Assembly: GCA_022562855.1 (NCBI GenBank)
Contig: JADFON010000116.1
Coordinates: 1 to 6,348 of the forward strand
DNA: 6,348 nt
Direction of reading: 5' to 3'
Source: Candidatus Zhuqueibacterota bacterium
GTDB lineage: Bacteria > SM23-31
This document shows, piece after piece, positions 1 to 6,348 of the stretch. Each line of letters starts with the position of its first letter. Position 1 is the first letter of the stretch. A model generated the notes under the pieces. That model did not search any database. It was not told the origin of the DNA and saw only the letters and a list, made by a program, of their open reading frames with translations. The position numbers were made by a program, and so were the translations under genes.

Positions 1-1195
1 CGGAAGGTTTTCCGCTGCTTTCCTCTTCAAAAACAATAAGGCAGTTTGACCTGCTCATATTCTGCAATATCTCCGAACCCTGTTTATCAGCCGGAGCAAC
101 CTTCAAAATACCTTCCTTCACAATATACTTTCCCCTTACAAAATGTGTGAGACCAGGTTTCTTTTGATAATCCTTTGTTAGTTCCGCTGTCAGTTTTTCA
201 GGCATATAGTTTTTAAGTCCTTTCATCTTTGCCAGGGCAGTCTTTGCATAAACCAGGAACGTCACCATCGTTGACACGGGATTCCCCGGTAGACCGAATA
301 CCGGTATTCCCCTTTCATTGTGGGGTATGCCATCCAATAGACCGAACAAAAGCGGCTTACCCGGTTTCTGCGCTATCCTCCAGAATAGCTGTATCATACC
401 AAGCTGTTCAAATGCTTCTTTGACAAAGTCGTACTTTCCGACAGATACCGCGCCGGAAGTAATGATCATATCTGCATCCATTCCTGACGTTATCTTTTGC
501 TTGATTACGTCGATGCTGTCTCCGCCGGTTCCAAGGTCGGTCCATTCGACCCGGCATTCTTCCAGCATTCCTGTCAAAGTGAATTGATTTGAATTTCGAA
601 TTTTACCGGGAACAAGCGAGTCACCCGGTTGCAGCAGTTCATCTCCCGTAATCATAAACGCCACTCTTGGTTTCCGGTAAACCGGGACCTGCGCCACACC
701 GAGGGAAGCGAGAATACCCATTCCGGCGGGAGTAATAGGCTCCCCGGCTGAAAGTACCGTCCCTCCTTTTTTAATATCATTTCCCGCAGACCGTATGTTC
801 TGTCCCTTATTTGCGGGTGCAAGAATATGGACGGTGTCACCGTCTAAAATCGTATCCTCAACACGAATAACGGCATCCGTTCCCTGCGGAACCATACCGC
901 CAGTCATTATCCGGATAGCCTCACCGGGGTTCAAAGATTTTTCGGACGGACTCCCGGCAGGCGCTTCACCGGTAACCGTCAGCTTCGCCGGATTGTCCTT
1001 CTCCGCACCGGCAACATCCTCAGTCCTGACAGCATACCCGTCCATGGCGGAATTATCGAAATCGGGAACGTCATCCCCTGCTACAATATCCTCCGAAAGC
1101 GAATATCCAAGCGAATCGGAAACGGGGATTGTGGTTCCCGGTAGAGGTTGAACGTTTTGATCTATAATTCGGAGGGCTTCTTCAACAGAGATCAT
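1..1195 (-). CDS. moeA: Molybdopterin molybdenumtransferase MoeA (3' end cut by window edge)
   Basis: MoeA inserts molybdate into adenylylated molybdopterin in the cytoplasm, the last step of basic molybdenum cofactor synthesis. I translated the frame from ATG at 1195 to the left edge: 398 codons without a stop or frameshift. E. coli MoeA has 411 residues, so probably only about 10-15 residues are missing. Family motifs appear in order: DNSAMDGYAVR (47-57), RIMTGG (95-100), ITGDEL (182-187), TSGAVSVGKYD (246-256), KPGKPL (277-282) and GLPGNPVS (301-308). By alignment from memory, the E. coli active-cleft residues Asp59, Thr100, Glu188, Asp228, Asp259, Pro298 and Pro301 correspond to D52, T98, E186, D226, D256, P303 and P306, and all are kept. 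The usual SGGVS reads SGAVS, a variant I believe occurs in many homologues. The start lies 10 bases after the moaC stop. A GAGGAAG sequence inside the moaC end is a distant possible ribosome site. Expected to be active. Confidence 0.97.
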   Translation of the reverse strand, partial: MISVEEALRIIDQNVQPLPGTTIPVSDSLGYSLSEDIVAGDDVPDFDNSAMDGYAVRTEDVAGAEKDNPAKLTVTGEAPAGSPSEKSLNPGEAIRIMTGGMVPQGTDAVIRVEDTILDGDTVHILAPANKGQNIRSAGNDIKKGGTVLSAGEPITPAGMGILASLGVAQVPVYRKPRVAFMITGDELLQPGDSLVPGKIRNSNQFTLTGMLEECRVEWTDLGTGGDSIDVIKQKITSGMDADMIITSGAVSVGKYDFVKEAFEQLGMIQLFWRIAQKPGKPLLFGLLDGIPHNERGIPVFGLPGNPVSTMVTFLVYAKTALAKMKGLKNYMPEKLTAELTKDYQKKPGLTHFVRGKYIVKEGILKVAPADKQGSEILQNMSRSNCLIVFEEESSGKPS

Positions 1196-1205
1196 ATAAA
1201 GATTT

Positions 1206-1682
1206 TCACTTCCTCACGTAGTCACCGCTTTTGCCGCCGGTTTTTTTGAGGAGGTGAATCCCGGTTATTTCTATAGATTTGTCGAGTGACTTGCACATAT
1301 CATACATCGTGAGGGCGGCGGTTGAAACCGCGGTAAGAGCCTCCATTTCGACGCCGGTTTTTCCGGTACAGGACACCGTGGCTTTGACAATGAAAGACGA
1401 ATTCTTTTTATCGGGTCTTATATCTATTTCCACACTGTCGATAAACAGGGGATGACACAACGGGATGAGTTCCGGGGTTTTTTTTGCCGCCATAATTCCG
1501 GCGATTCGTGCGGCGGCAAACACATCGCCTTTCGGTACATCGCCATCGAGAACTTTCTCAAACGTGTGTTTGTTCATCATCACCGTTCCCCGTGCGACTG
1601 CTGTTCGTTGTGTAACCGGTTTCTCTCCGACGTTCACCATACGGACTTTGCCTTTTTCGTCGATGTGGGTCATTTTACCCAT
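1206..1682 (-). CDS. moaC: Cyclic pyranopterin monophosphate synthase MoaC
   Basis: MoaC converts the 3',8-cyclo-GTP product of MoaA into cyclic pyranopterin monophosphate, an early step of molybdenum cofactor synthesis in the cytoplasm. From ATG at 1682 the protein has 158 residues (E. coli MoaC has 161) and its N-terminus MGKMTHIDEKGKVRMV matches the family start. The conserved catalytic or binding residues fall at the E. coli numbers: K51 in the KGDV segment, H77 in LCHPL, E112 and E114 in GVEMEALTAVS, and D128 and K131 in YDMCK. The frame is open 19 codons further upstream to an ATG at 1739. That longer form would add a Lys/Leu-rich extension unlike the family and overlap nadD by 65 bases, so I reject it. 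The chosen ATG overlaps the last 8 bases of nadD, which suggests translational coupling, and moeA follows after 10 bases. moaA, moaD and moaE are not in view. Confidence 0.97.
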   Translation of the reverse strand: MGKMTHIDEKGKVRMVNVGEKPVTQRTAVARGTVMMNKHTFEKVLDGDVPKGDVFAAARIAGIMAAKKTPELIPLCHPLFIDSVEIDIRPDKKNSSFIVKATVSCTGKTGVEMEALTAVSTAALTMYDMCKSLDKSIEITGIHLLKKTGGKSGDYVRK

Positions 1683-2271
1683 TATCTTCCCCGTATAAAT
1701 TATGTTCTTTAATAAATTTTTCAACAGCTTCCGGGACAAGATACTTTATCGACTGATTCATGCGAATTCGTTCCCTGATACCGCTTGCGGAAATTTCGAG
1801 GATTGGTGTTTTGAGCTGACAGGGCGGTTTCATCCCTTGCGGCAGGTCGAGTGGAGTGTCTAAAGAACGGCGGGCAACGACAATCCTGCAAAGACGGGAT
1901 AATTCTTCGGGAGCCTTCCATGTAGACAAAGCACGGAGGTTATCTTCCCCGATAATAAAGTAAAGTTCATTGCTGTCAAGTGATTTCTCCTGCAAGAACC
2001 TGCGTACCGTATCTACGGAATATGACACCTCATCCGTCATAGATTCGTAATCTGCGAGTATAAAATTGGGATTATCTATTATTGCAAGAGACACCATTTC
2101 CCGTCGCAGAGAAATATCTATTATTGAATTATCGGAGGTCTTATGAGGCGGTTTGGCTGTCGGTACAAAATAGAGAGTTTCAATATGCAGTTCGTTTCGT
2201 ATCCATTCGGCAATTATAAGGTGTGCTGTATGAACCGGGTTAAATGAACCTCCAAAGAGTCCTGTCTTCAC
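1675..2271 (-). CDS. nadD: Nicotinate-nucleotide adenylyltransferase NadD
   Basis: NadD transfers AMP from ATP to nicotinate mononucleotide, giving deamido-NAD, the precursor amidated to NAD. The 198-residue protein is of normal length for the family. It has the nucleotidyltransferase signature GLFGGSFNPVHTAH at residues 4-17, with H14 and H17 of the HxxH-type motif. It also has PPHKT at 41-45, IIGEDNL at 106-112 and the C-terminal EISASGIRERI at 159-169, equivalent to the ISSTxIR loop that binds ATP phosphates. The start codon is GTG. It is supported by the family N-terminus and by a GAGG ribosome site 8 bases upstream, although the frame stays open further upstream. The stop codon overlaps the moaC start. 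bamD lies 103 bases upstream on the same strand. I see no clear terminator or promoter in that gap, so it is open whether nadD begins a new transcript. Confidence 0.97.
   Translation of the reverse strand: MKTGLFGGSFNPVHTAHLIIAEWIRNELHIETLYFVPTAKPPHKTSDNSIIDISLRREMVSLAIIDNPNFILADYESMTDEVSYSVDTVRRFLQEKSLDSNELYFIIGEDNLRALSTWKAPEELSRLCRIVVARRSLDTPLDLPQGMKPPCQLKTPILEISASGIRERIRMNQSIKYLVPEAVEKFIKEHNLYGEDNG
1686..1692 (-). promoter_or_regulatory. Probable ribosome binding site of moaC, inside the nadD coding region
   Basis: The minus strand reads GGGGAAG, then ATA, then ATG at 1682. The purine run lies within the last codons of nadD and favours the ATG at 1682 over the one at 1739. The spacing is rather short, so pairing may involve only the GGGG part. 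A second ATG three codons later, at 1671-1673, would also be in range. Confidence 0.45.
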
Positions 2272-2279
2272 TTGAATAA

Positions 2280-2283
2280 CCTC
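2280..2283 (-). promoter_or_regulatory. Ribosome binding site of nadD
   Basis: The minus strand reads GAGG followed by 8 bases and then GTG at 2271. This Shine-Dalgarno match decides the nadD start, because the reading frame itself continues upstream without a stop. Confidence 0.6.
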
Positions 2284-2374
2284 AGAACAACGAAGAACCG
2301 GGATGCATGAACTAAATGTTCGATTTCCCGTCTTAAGATTTGCTAAGAAAATTTTGTGTGACGGTCGACCACTA

Positions 2375-3208
2375 TTAAAATGTCAGGGAAGTATCTGCAG
2401 CCGCGATTTCCAGTTTGATCATCGACACTTTTTCACGGGCGCGTTTAACCAAATAATGTTGGGGAAAATTATCGATAACAGCTTGAAACGCTTCCCGCGC
2501 TTCTTTAAATTGTTTGAGCTTAATGTAACACTCACCTTTTTCAAATTGTGCTTTTGGAATAATTGCAACCGGTTGAATTCGTACACCCGATACCATGACA
2601 GAGTAATTATACATTGCATCGTCCAGGTATTCCAAGGCGGCGTTAAAAAGATTCATCTTCCGGTACAGGACTCCCGAATTATAGTCCTTTTCAGCAAGCT
2701 TTTCATACAACTCAACAATCCTGTCCGTGGAGTTCTTGATAATCTGGGGGTCTGTTCCCGGTCCCGGATTAAGGATAAACTGCCTGAATGATTCGATCGC
2801 TTTCATGGTGTATTCCTGGTCCAAAGCCGGCTGTGGTGAGAGGTTATAATAACACATTCCGACCATATACCGAGAAATCGGAACCAAGGAACTTCGCTGC
2901 CGTGTCCTGATGAGACGTTCATATTCGCTTTGTGCTATAATGTAATTTTCCAACTTAAAATATGATTCCGCTAATAAGAATTGCGCACTGTCGGCATAGC
3001 TGGTAACGATTCCAAGACGGGATATCCTGTCAAACAGCTCTCTTGAATTCTCGTAATTATTATCATTATAATAATATTTTTTGCCAAGCTCAAATATCTC
3101 ATTCGGCTGTAACTCGCTCAAATTGTCAAGATTTCCACCACAATAAAAAAGCAGAACAATTAAGCCCACAACAACAATCAATTGTTTTCTGAATAATAAT
3201 TTCATCAT
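2375..3208 (-). CDS. bamD: Outer membrane protein assembly lipoprotein BamD (YfiO family)
   Basis: BamD is the essential TPR lipoprotein of the BAM complex, acting with BamA on the periplasmic face of the outer membrane to insert beta-barrel proteins. The 277-residue product starts with a basic n-region, a hydrophobic segment (residues 10-21) and a lipobox LFYC with acylated Cys23 followed by Gly-Gly. An alpha-helical TPR array follows to about residue 270. Recognisable YfiO blocks are the DSAQFLLAESYFKLENY repeat at 73-89, the DQEYTMKAIESFRQFI block at 130-145 (family pattern DQ..T..A...F), the LAEKDYNSGVLYRKMNLF block at 171-188, and a last TPR with KGECYIKLKQFKEA at 224-237. The start is the first of two adjacent ATGs, with AGG 5 bases upstream, 16 bases after the preceding gene. 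Lipidation would depend on the Lnt pathway encoded upstream. A generic TPR lipoprotein is the alternative, but the block order favours BamD. Confidence 0.9.
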   Translation of the reverse strand: MMKLLFRKQLIVVVGLIVLLFYCGGNLDNLSELQPNEIFELGKKYYYNDNNYENSRELFDRISRLGIVTSYADSAQFLLAESYFKLENYIIAQSEYERLIRTRQRSSLVPISRYMVGMCYYNLSPQPALDQEYTMKAIESFRQFILNPGPGTDPQIIKNSTDRIVELYEKLAEKDYNSGVLYRKMNLFNAALEYLDDAMYNYSVMVSGVRIQPVAIIPKAQFEKGECYIKLKQFKEAREAFQAVIDNFPQHYLVKRAREKVSMIKLEIAAADTSLTF

Positions 3209-3224
3209 TGCAACCTATAGTTTC

Positions 3225-3902
3225 TCATCCTCTTGTTGAAAATAACAGGTAAATAATTATCCCGACCGCAGATAGCACGGAAGTCACCTCTAATAGTTCG
3301 CGTTTTCTGTTTTTTTGACCGGTATCGGAAATTTCTGCGCGTGAAAACGACAATTCCGTTTCTTGTAATTTGTCAATATCGTTCACGGCAATAGTATCGT
3401 TCAGATTTTCCAACAATGTCCGCGCAAAAACAACCTTGTTCTCCGGTTTATGAACTACATTGCAAAATACTTGTACTGTTATATTTCTTGAAAGTTTCTT
3501 GCCGGATGATTTTCCCGTTGATTCTCCAGATTTGTACTCGACTTTTATCGACCTTGCTTCCAGTGAAACAACCGGACCTTTCAGGTCTGTGGCGGACGAT
3601 TTCATCAAAAAATCGTCTGACACCAGAACTATATCCTTGTCTAATCCGGAAAGAAATTCCTGGAACGTGCTCTCCACGTATCGCTGAGAAGCTGAGTTTT
3701 CGCTTGAAATAACAAAATACACCGTTTCGCCCGGCGGGATATATTCTTCCGTTTGACGAAATATTCTTTCAAGCGCCAGCTTTATTCTTGTCAAATTACT
3801 ATCCGGGGGCGCTTCCGTTTGAAGGCTTGTTGCCGTCAAAGAGCAAGATATAAACATCAGACTGCCAATAACTAAATATCTACAAATTTCAATAAAGCTC
3901 AT
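3225..3902 (-). CDS. Unrecognised secreted or membrane-anchored envelope protein
   Basis: I do not recognise this family. Two starts are possible: ATG at 3935 (236 residues) or ATG at 3902 (225 residues). Neither has a clear ribosome site. I prefer 3902 because it puts a hydrophobic stretch (YLVIGSLMFIS) right after a short N-terminus, as in a signal peptide. That stretch ends in Ser-Cys-Ser, so Cys20 of the short form (Cys31 of the long form) could be lipidated, though Phe at -3 makes a poor lipobox. The middle is an alternating helix/strand domain, with a strand YFVIS, a helix SQRYVESTFQEFLSGL and a strand DIVLVSDDFL. A Ser/Lys-rich linker and further strands (NITVQVFCNVVH) follow. The pattern loosely recalls TolB-N/CsgG-like domains, which is a guess. 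A hydrophobic segment near the C-terminus (long-form residues 217-232) ends in STRG and looks like a membrane anchor. It sits 44 bases after a barrel gene and 16 bases before bamD, so a role in the envelope is likely. Confidence 0.85.
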   Translation of the reverse strand: MSFIEICRYLVIGSLMFISCSLTATSLQTEAPPDSNLTRIKLALERIFRQTEEYIPPGETVYFVISSENSASQRYVESTFQEFLSGLDKDIVLVSDDFLMKSSATDLKGPVVSLEARSIKVEYKSGESTGKSSGKKLSRNITVQVFCNVVHKPENKVVFARTLLENLNDTIAVNDIDKLQETELSFSRAEISDTGQKNRKRELLEVTSVLSAVGIIIYLLFSTRG

Positions 3903-3979
3903 TTTATCATGATCTAAGAAATATGCGTTAGGCATGATGAAATTATGAACTGTAAAAAACTCATGTTCTTAGACTACTC

Positions 3980-5005
3980 CTAAATTCTGAATCCTATCGT
4001 AAGAAAGTGCCATTTGAATAGTTTATCCGGTGTGTATTCAAATAATATCGTATAAGACAAAAACGGGACAGGATGATTATACCGGGTACCCGTAGAACGC
4101 AACCTGTTTAAATCTATCAAACCTACTCCGGCAGAATAAATGTTTGAATAATTGTTTCCTTTTAGTTTTTCCCTGTAATAACCGCCGCGAACCGATAGAT
4201 GTTTTATCCTTGTTATTTCAAATCCGCTATGAAATTCTTGAAGTCCAAATGTCTCTTCGGAACTGCTTTCCGTCAAATTCCGGACATCGAATGTAAAAGA
4301 AAATCCTCTCCAGGGGAAAAAGGCTAAACCGGCGTTAAGCGATTCATCCGCCAGCCTGTCGAATCTCCTTCGAAAATTCTTGACCCTGTCGGCAAAATCA
4401 ATAAACATTATCCCTATCTGGTATTTGTTATTGGGTTTTACTAATATTCCGTAACTAATTTCGCCGCCCTCTTCTACTTTATTGTCTACTCTATTCCTGA
4501 TGATACTGCCGGAAATACCGATATTGACCTGGCTTGATAGTCTTACGTTGACTACTGCGGAATTATAATTGTTATCAAAAAATTCTCTCCCGCTAAAAAA
4601 CCGACCCGTGTCTTTTTGCAGAAACATCTCTTCGTTGAACAGGAATCCAATATCAAAGACATTTGTCCTGAACGTAATAGATTTAAAAAGGTATTTCAAA
4701 GTATTAATAACCCTGTCAAACCCCTTTCCTTGATCAAGACCGAAGAATTCCCTCTGCCGGCTGGCTACAATAGGAAGAATCGGGTTTAAGTGGAAAGAAA
4801 AGAACAGTTTCGAGTTATTTTCCGAAAGCGAAAACGTAGCGGGGTTGAAAGAAATCGCCCCGATATCGTCTTCAACTGCAGTAACTGCCCCACCCATAGC
4901 TATTGCTCTGCTTCTGCTGTTACTGATACTTATGTATTGTTCGTCCTGGGAAAATCCGGGACTACTGCAAAACAATAACAAAAAAAATGTTAAAAAGCGT
5001 ATCAA
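3980..5005 (-). CDS. Outer-membrane beta-barrel protein, PorV/UPF0164-like (FadL-type N-terminal signature)
   Basis: The 341-residue product is predicted to be a secreted outer-membrane barrel. Residues 1-20 form a signal peptide with a hydrophobic core (FLTFFLLLFCSS) and likely cleavage after GFSQ. The segment SRAIAMGGAVTAVEDD at 32-47, continuing to FNPATFSL at 53-60, matches the 'GARALGMGGAFTAVADDASAxxxNPAGL' type signature shared by PorV/PorQ, UPF0164 and FadL-like proteins. The remainder shows alternating short amphipathic strands rich in Phe/Tyr, Asn and Gly, and ends in a strand LTIGFRI that could act as a barrel-insertion signal. The start is TTG: a TAA lies two codons upstream in frame and no ATG occurs before the signal peptide. 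No good ribosome site is visible. The gene lies 44 bases after lnt. The cargo or partner cannot be told from sequence; a type IX secretion role, as for PorV, is only one possibility. Confidence 0.85.
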   Translation of the reverse strand: MIRFLTFFLLLFCSSPGFSQDEQYISISNSRSRAIAMGGAVTAVEDDIGAISFNPATFSLSENNSKLFFSFHLNPILPIVASRQREFFGLDQGKGFDRVINTLKYLFKSITFRTNVFDIGFLFNEEMFLQKDTGRFFSGREFFDNNYNSAVVNVRLSSQVNIGISGSIIRNRVDNKVEEGGEISYGILVKPNNKYQIGIMFIDFADRVKNFRRRFDRLADESLNAGLAFFPWRGFSFTFDVRNLTESSSEETFGLQEFHSGFEITRIKHLSVRGGYYREKLKGNNYSNIYSAGVGLIDLNRLRSTGTRYNHPVPFLSYTILFEYTPDKLFKWHFLTIGFRI

Positions 5006-5049
5006 ATTTTATTTGCCGATTTGCTCTTAAGCCGCACTTTAATTAGCAT

Positions 5050-6348
5050 TTACGTAATATGATTAACTCTCGTTTCAACAACCTCAGGATTCTTTTTCCT
5101 GAAGAATCCTACCACGAACATCAGAAGACTCACAGCCAGGACAGATTGAGAAAATTTATCGCCGTTTCGTGTATAAAATGGAGGCGTTACATCTTGTCCG
5201 CGGTAATTTACTTTACCTGTGAGTATATCCTCTACGAATACACTGCTTTTATCCGTGACTCTTCCATACGGATCGACAAGAATCGAGATACCCGAATTGG
5301 AACAATGTGCAATCCCGATCCGGTTTTCAATTGCTCGAAAAACCGAAAACTGTGCATGCTGGTATGAAGACGATGTATTACCGAACCAGTTATTGTTTGT
5401 TATCACTACGAGAAACTGGGCTCCTTTTTTGGTGAATTTCTGTATAAAATCAGGGAAGACAGATTCGAAACAAATGGATACCGCATAGTTGACCGGCTCA
5501 TTTTCCCCGTTTTCGGGGGACATTTCCGCCAGAGTGTCACTGAGTTTATTTCTATAAAGTGAGAGAATCGTAAACTTACGGCCCGGTGTAAAACTTCCCT
5601 GACCGAAATTAAGATTTCGAAGTATTGGAAAGCGGTCTTCGTATGGAAACCATTCTCCGAAGGGCACCAGCTTCGATTTTCCATACCAAACGCCTTCGGA
5701 CAATTCGTTTTGAAAAAATACAGCCGCATTATACGTTTTAAATGTCCTGACACCGTTAATTTCCTCAGGAACATAATCTATGCTTCCCGTTAATATCGGG
5801 GTGTTTGTTTCGACAAGTATCCTTCGCATCCAACGGTCATATTTTTCATACAGTTTCAGATAGGTGACCGCCGCTGTTTCGGGCCAGACAATGAGGTCGG
5901 GGTTATCCTGCGCGGCAATCAGGCTTAGTTTCTCATAGAGCCGGAATGACGGATCAAGCAGTTCCGCGTTTGCTTTATCATTCATATCGACGTTTCCCTG
6001 AATTAACGAAACCGTCACGTCATCTTGAATCCACTTACCAGATTTCATGACCGAACGACCATAAATCCAGGGTAAAATTATAAGAGCAATGAGTATAGCA
6101 AAATAATACAATACCCTTTTTTCTCTAACCAAACCTCGTACATTCAAATATAATTTTCTCTTTCTAAAATGGTCGAATAATAAAAACAGGACAACGTTAA
6201 TACTGCAAATCCAGAAAGTGACCCCATAAACGCCTGTGTATTCTATGTATTGTATGAGGACAGGATAATAGGACTGCGTATGTGCGATTGACATCCAGGG
6301 AAAACCAAGAACACCGAGACCTCTTAAGTATTCGATCGCTGTCCAGAC
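5050..6348 (-). CDS. lnt: Apolipoprotein N-acyltransferase Lnt (5' end cut by window edge)
   Basis: Lnt transfers an acyl chain from phospholipid to the N-terminal cysteine of diacylated lipoproteins in the inner membrane. The frame is open to the right edge, giving 432 visible residues, so the ATG at 6294 is internal. The 18 residues before it carry the Lnt motif (W2, E6, LRG at 8-10, GFPW at 15-18). Numbering from the first visible residue, membrane segments lie near 40-58 and 79-97. The nitrilase-like domain spans about 110-380, and a last membrane segment lies near 401-416. The catalytic triad is present: Glu157 in VWPETA, Lys224 in YGKSKLVPFGE and Cys293 in ICFES. Glu232 and the NNNWFG loop near 319-323 are also kept. 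The E. coli Trp237 position appears to be Ala126, and Tyr388 is Phe294. The missing N-terminus should hold further membrane helices. It is the first visible gene of the envelope group. Confidence 0.96.
   Translation of the reverse strand, partial: VWTAIEYLRGLGVLGFPWMSIAHTQSYYPVLIQYIEYTGVYGVTFWICSINVVLFLLFDHFRKRKLYLNVRGLVREKRVLYYFAILIALIILPWIYGRSVMKSGKWIQDDVTVSLIQGNVDMNDKANAELLDPSFRLYEKLSLIAAQDNPDLIVWPETAAVTYLKLYEKYDRWMRRILVETNTPILTGSIDYVPEEINGVRTFKTYNAAVFFQNELSEGVWYGKSKLVPFGEWFPYEDRFPILRNLNFGQGSFTPGRKFTILSLYRNKLSDTLAEMSPENGENEPVNYAVSICFESVFPDFIQKFTKKGAQFLVVITNNNWFGNTSSSYQHAQFSVFRAIENRIGIAHCSNSGISILVDPYGRVTDKSSVFVEDILTGKVNYRGQDVTPPFYTRNGDKFSQSVLAVSLLMFVVGFFRKKNPEVVETRVNHIT

Noticed and set aside
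419-457. Gly-to-Ala change in the MoeA SGGVS motif (here SGAVS)
   Set aside because: To my knowledge this variant is frequent among MoeA homologues and the Asp that follows is kept, so it is not evidence of altered function.
795-1151. 118-codon plus-strand open frame antisense to moeA
   Set aside because: It is a Ser/Pro-rich shadow of the moeA frame, whose conserved motifs cover the same bases.
1206-1739. Longer moaC form starting at ATG 1739
   Set aside because: The extra 19 residues do not fit the family N-terminus and would overlap nadD by 65 bases. From 1682 the numbering of the catalytic residues matches E. coli.
2272-2374. Possible terminator or promoter in the 103-base bamD-nadD gap
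   Set aside because: There are only short palindromes (GGTCGACC, CTTAAG, ATGCAT), no GC-rich stem followed by a T run, and no convincing -35/-10 pair.
2303-2791. 162-codon open frame on the plus strand, antisense to bamD and reaching into the bamD-nadD gap
   Set aside because: Most of it mirrors the bamD coding sequence, the protein is Cys/Phe/Arg-rich with no recognisable domain, and bamD on the other strand is well supported.
3936-3979. T-run with weak flanking GAAC/GTTC complementarity between the barrel gene and the unknown gene
   Set aside because: The possible stem is only four base pairs and the T-run lies in the loop rather than after it, so it does not resemble a terminator.
5406-5774. 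122-codon minus-strand open frame in another phase within lnt
   Set aside because: It overlaps the conserved nitrilase core of lnt and has no independent family features.
5050-6294. lnt starting at the ATG at 6294
   Set aside because: The 18 in-frame codons upstream carry the conserved Lnt Trp, Glu, LRG and GFPW motif, so this Met is internal.

Overview
The window is a compact, single-strand block of seven genes, all on the minus strand. Reading in the direction of transcription (high to low coordinates) the order is: lnt (5' end beyond the right edge), an outer-membrane beta-barrel protein, an unrecognised envelope protein, bamD, nadD, moaC and moeA (3' end beyond the left edge). No RNA gene, mobile element, CRISPR array, prophage or integrated foreign segment is visible. 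The longest gene-free stretch is 103 bases, between bamD and nadD.

The organism is a diderm (Gram-negative type) bacterium: Lnt, BamD, a signal-peptide-bearing barrel protein and a BamD lipobox all require an outer membrane. The barrel protein has a PorV/UPF0164-like N-terminal signature, and BamD has an aromatic-rich lipobox ending in Phe-Tyr-Cys. Together with moderate GC content, this suggests the Fibrobacterota-Chlorobiota-Bacteroidota sphere or a nearby uncultured phylum. That placement is inference, not something the sequence proves.

The right half (about 2375-6348) is an envelope-biogenesis group. Lnt adds the third acyl chain to lipoproteins. BamD is a lipoprotein of the machine that inserts beta-barrels, and the barrel protein is a possible client of that machine. 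The unknown 225-236 aa protein lies between these two and is itself secreted or membrane-bound. The left half (1-2271) is cofactor metabolism: NadD makes the dinucleotide precursor of NAD, MoaC carries out an early step of molybdopterin synthesis, and MoeA inserts molybdate into molybdopterin. nadD and moaC overlap by 8 bases, and moaC and moeA are 10 bases apart, so these three are almost certainly co-transcribed and translationally linked.

I looked for an undescribed system and did not find convincing evidence of one. The best candidate for new biology is the unrecognised gene at 3225-3935, because of its position between a barrel protein and bamD. Lesser points are an apparent Trp-to-Ala change at a functionally important position in Lnt, and a short in-frame repeat just upstream of nadD.
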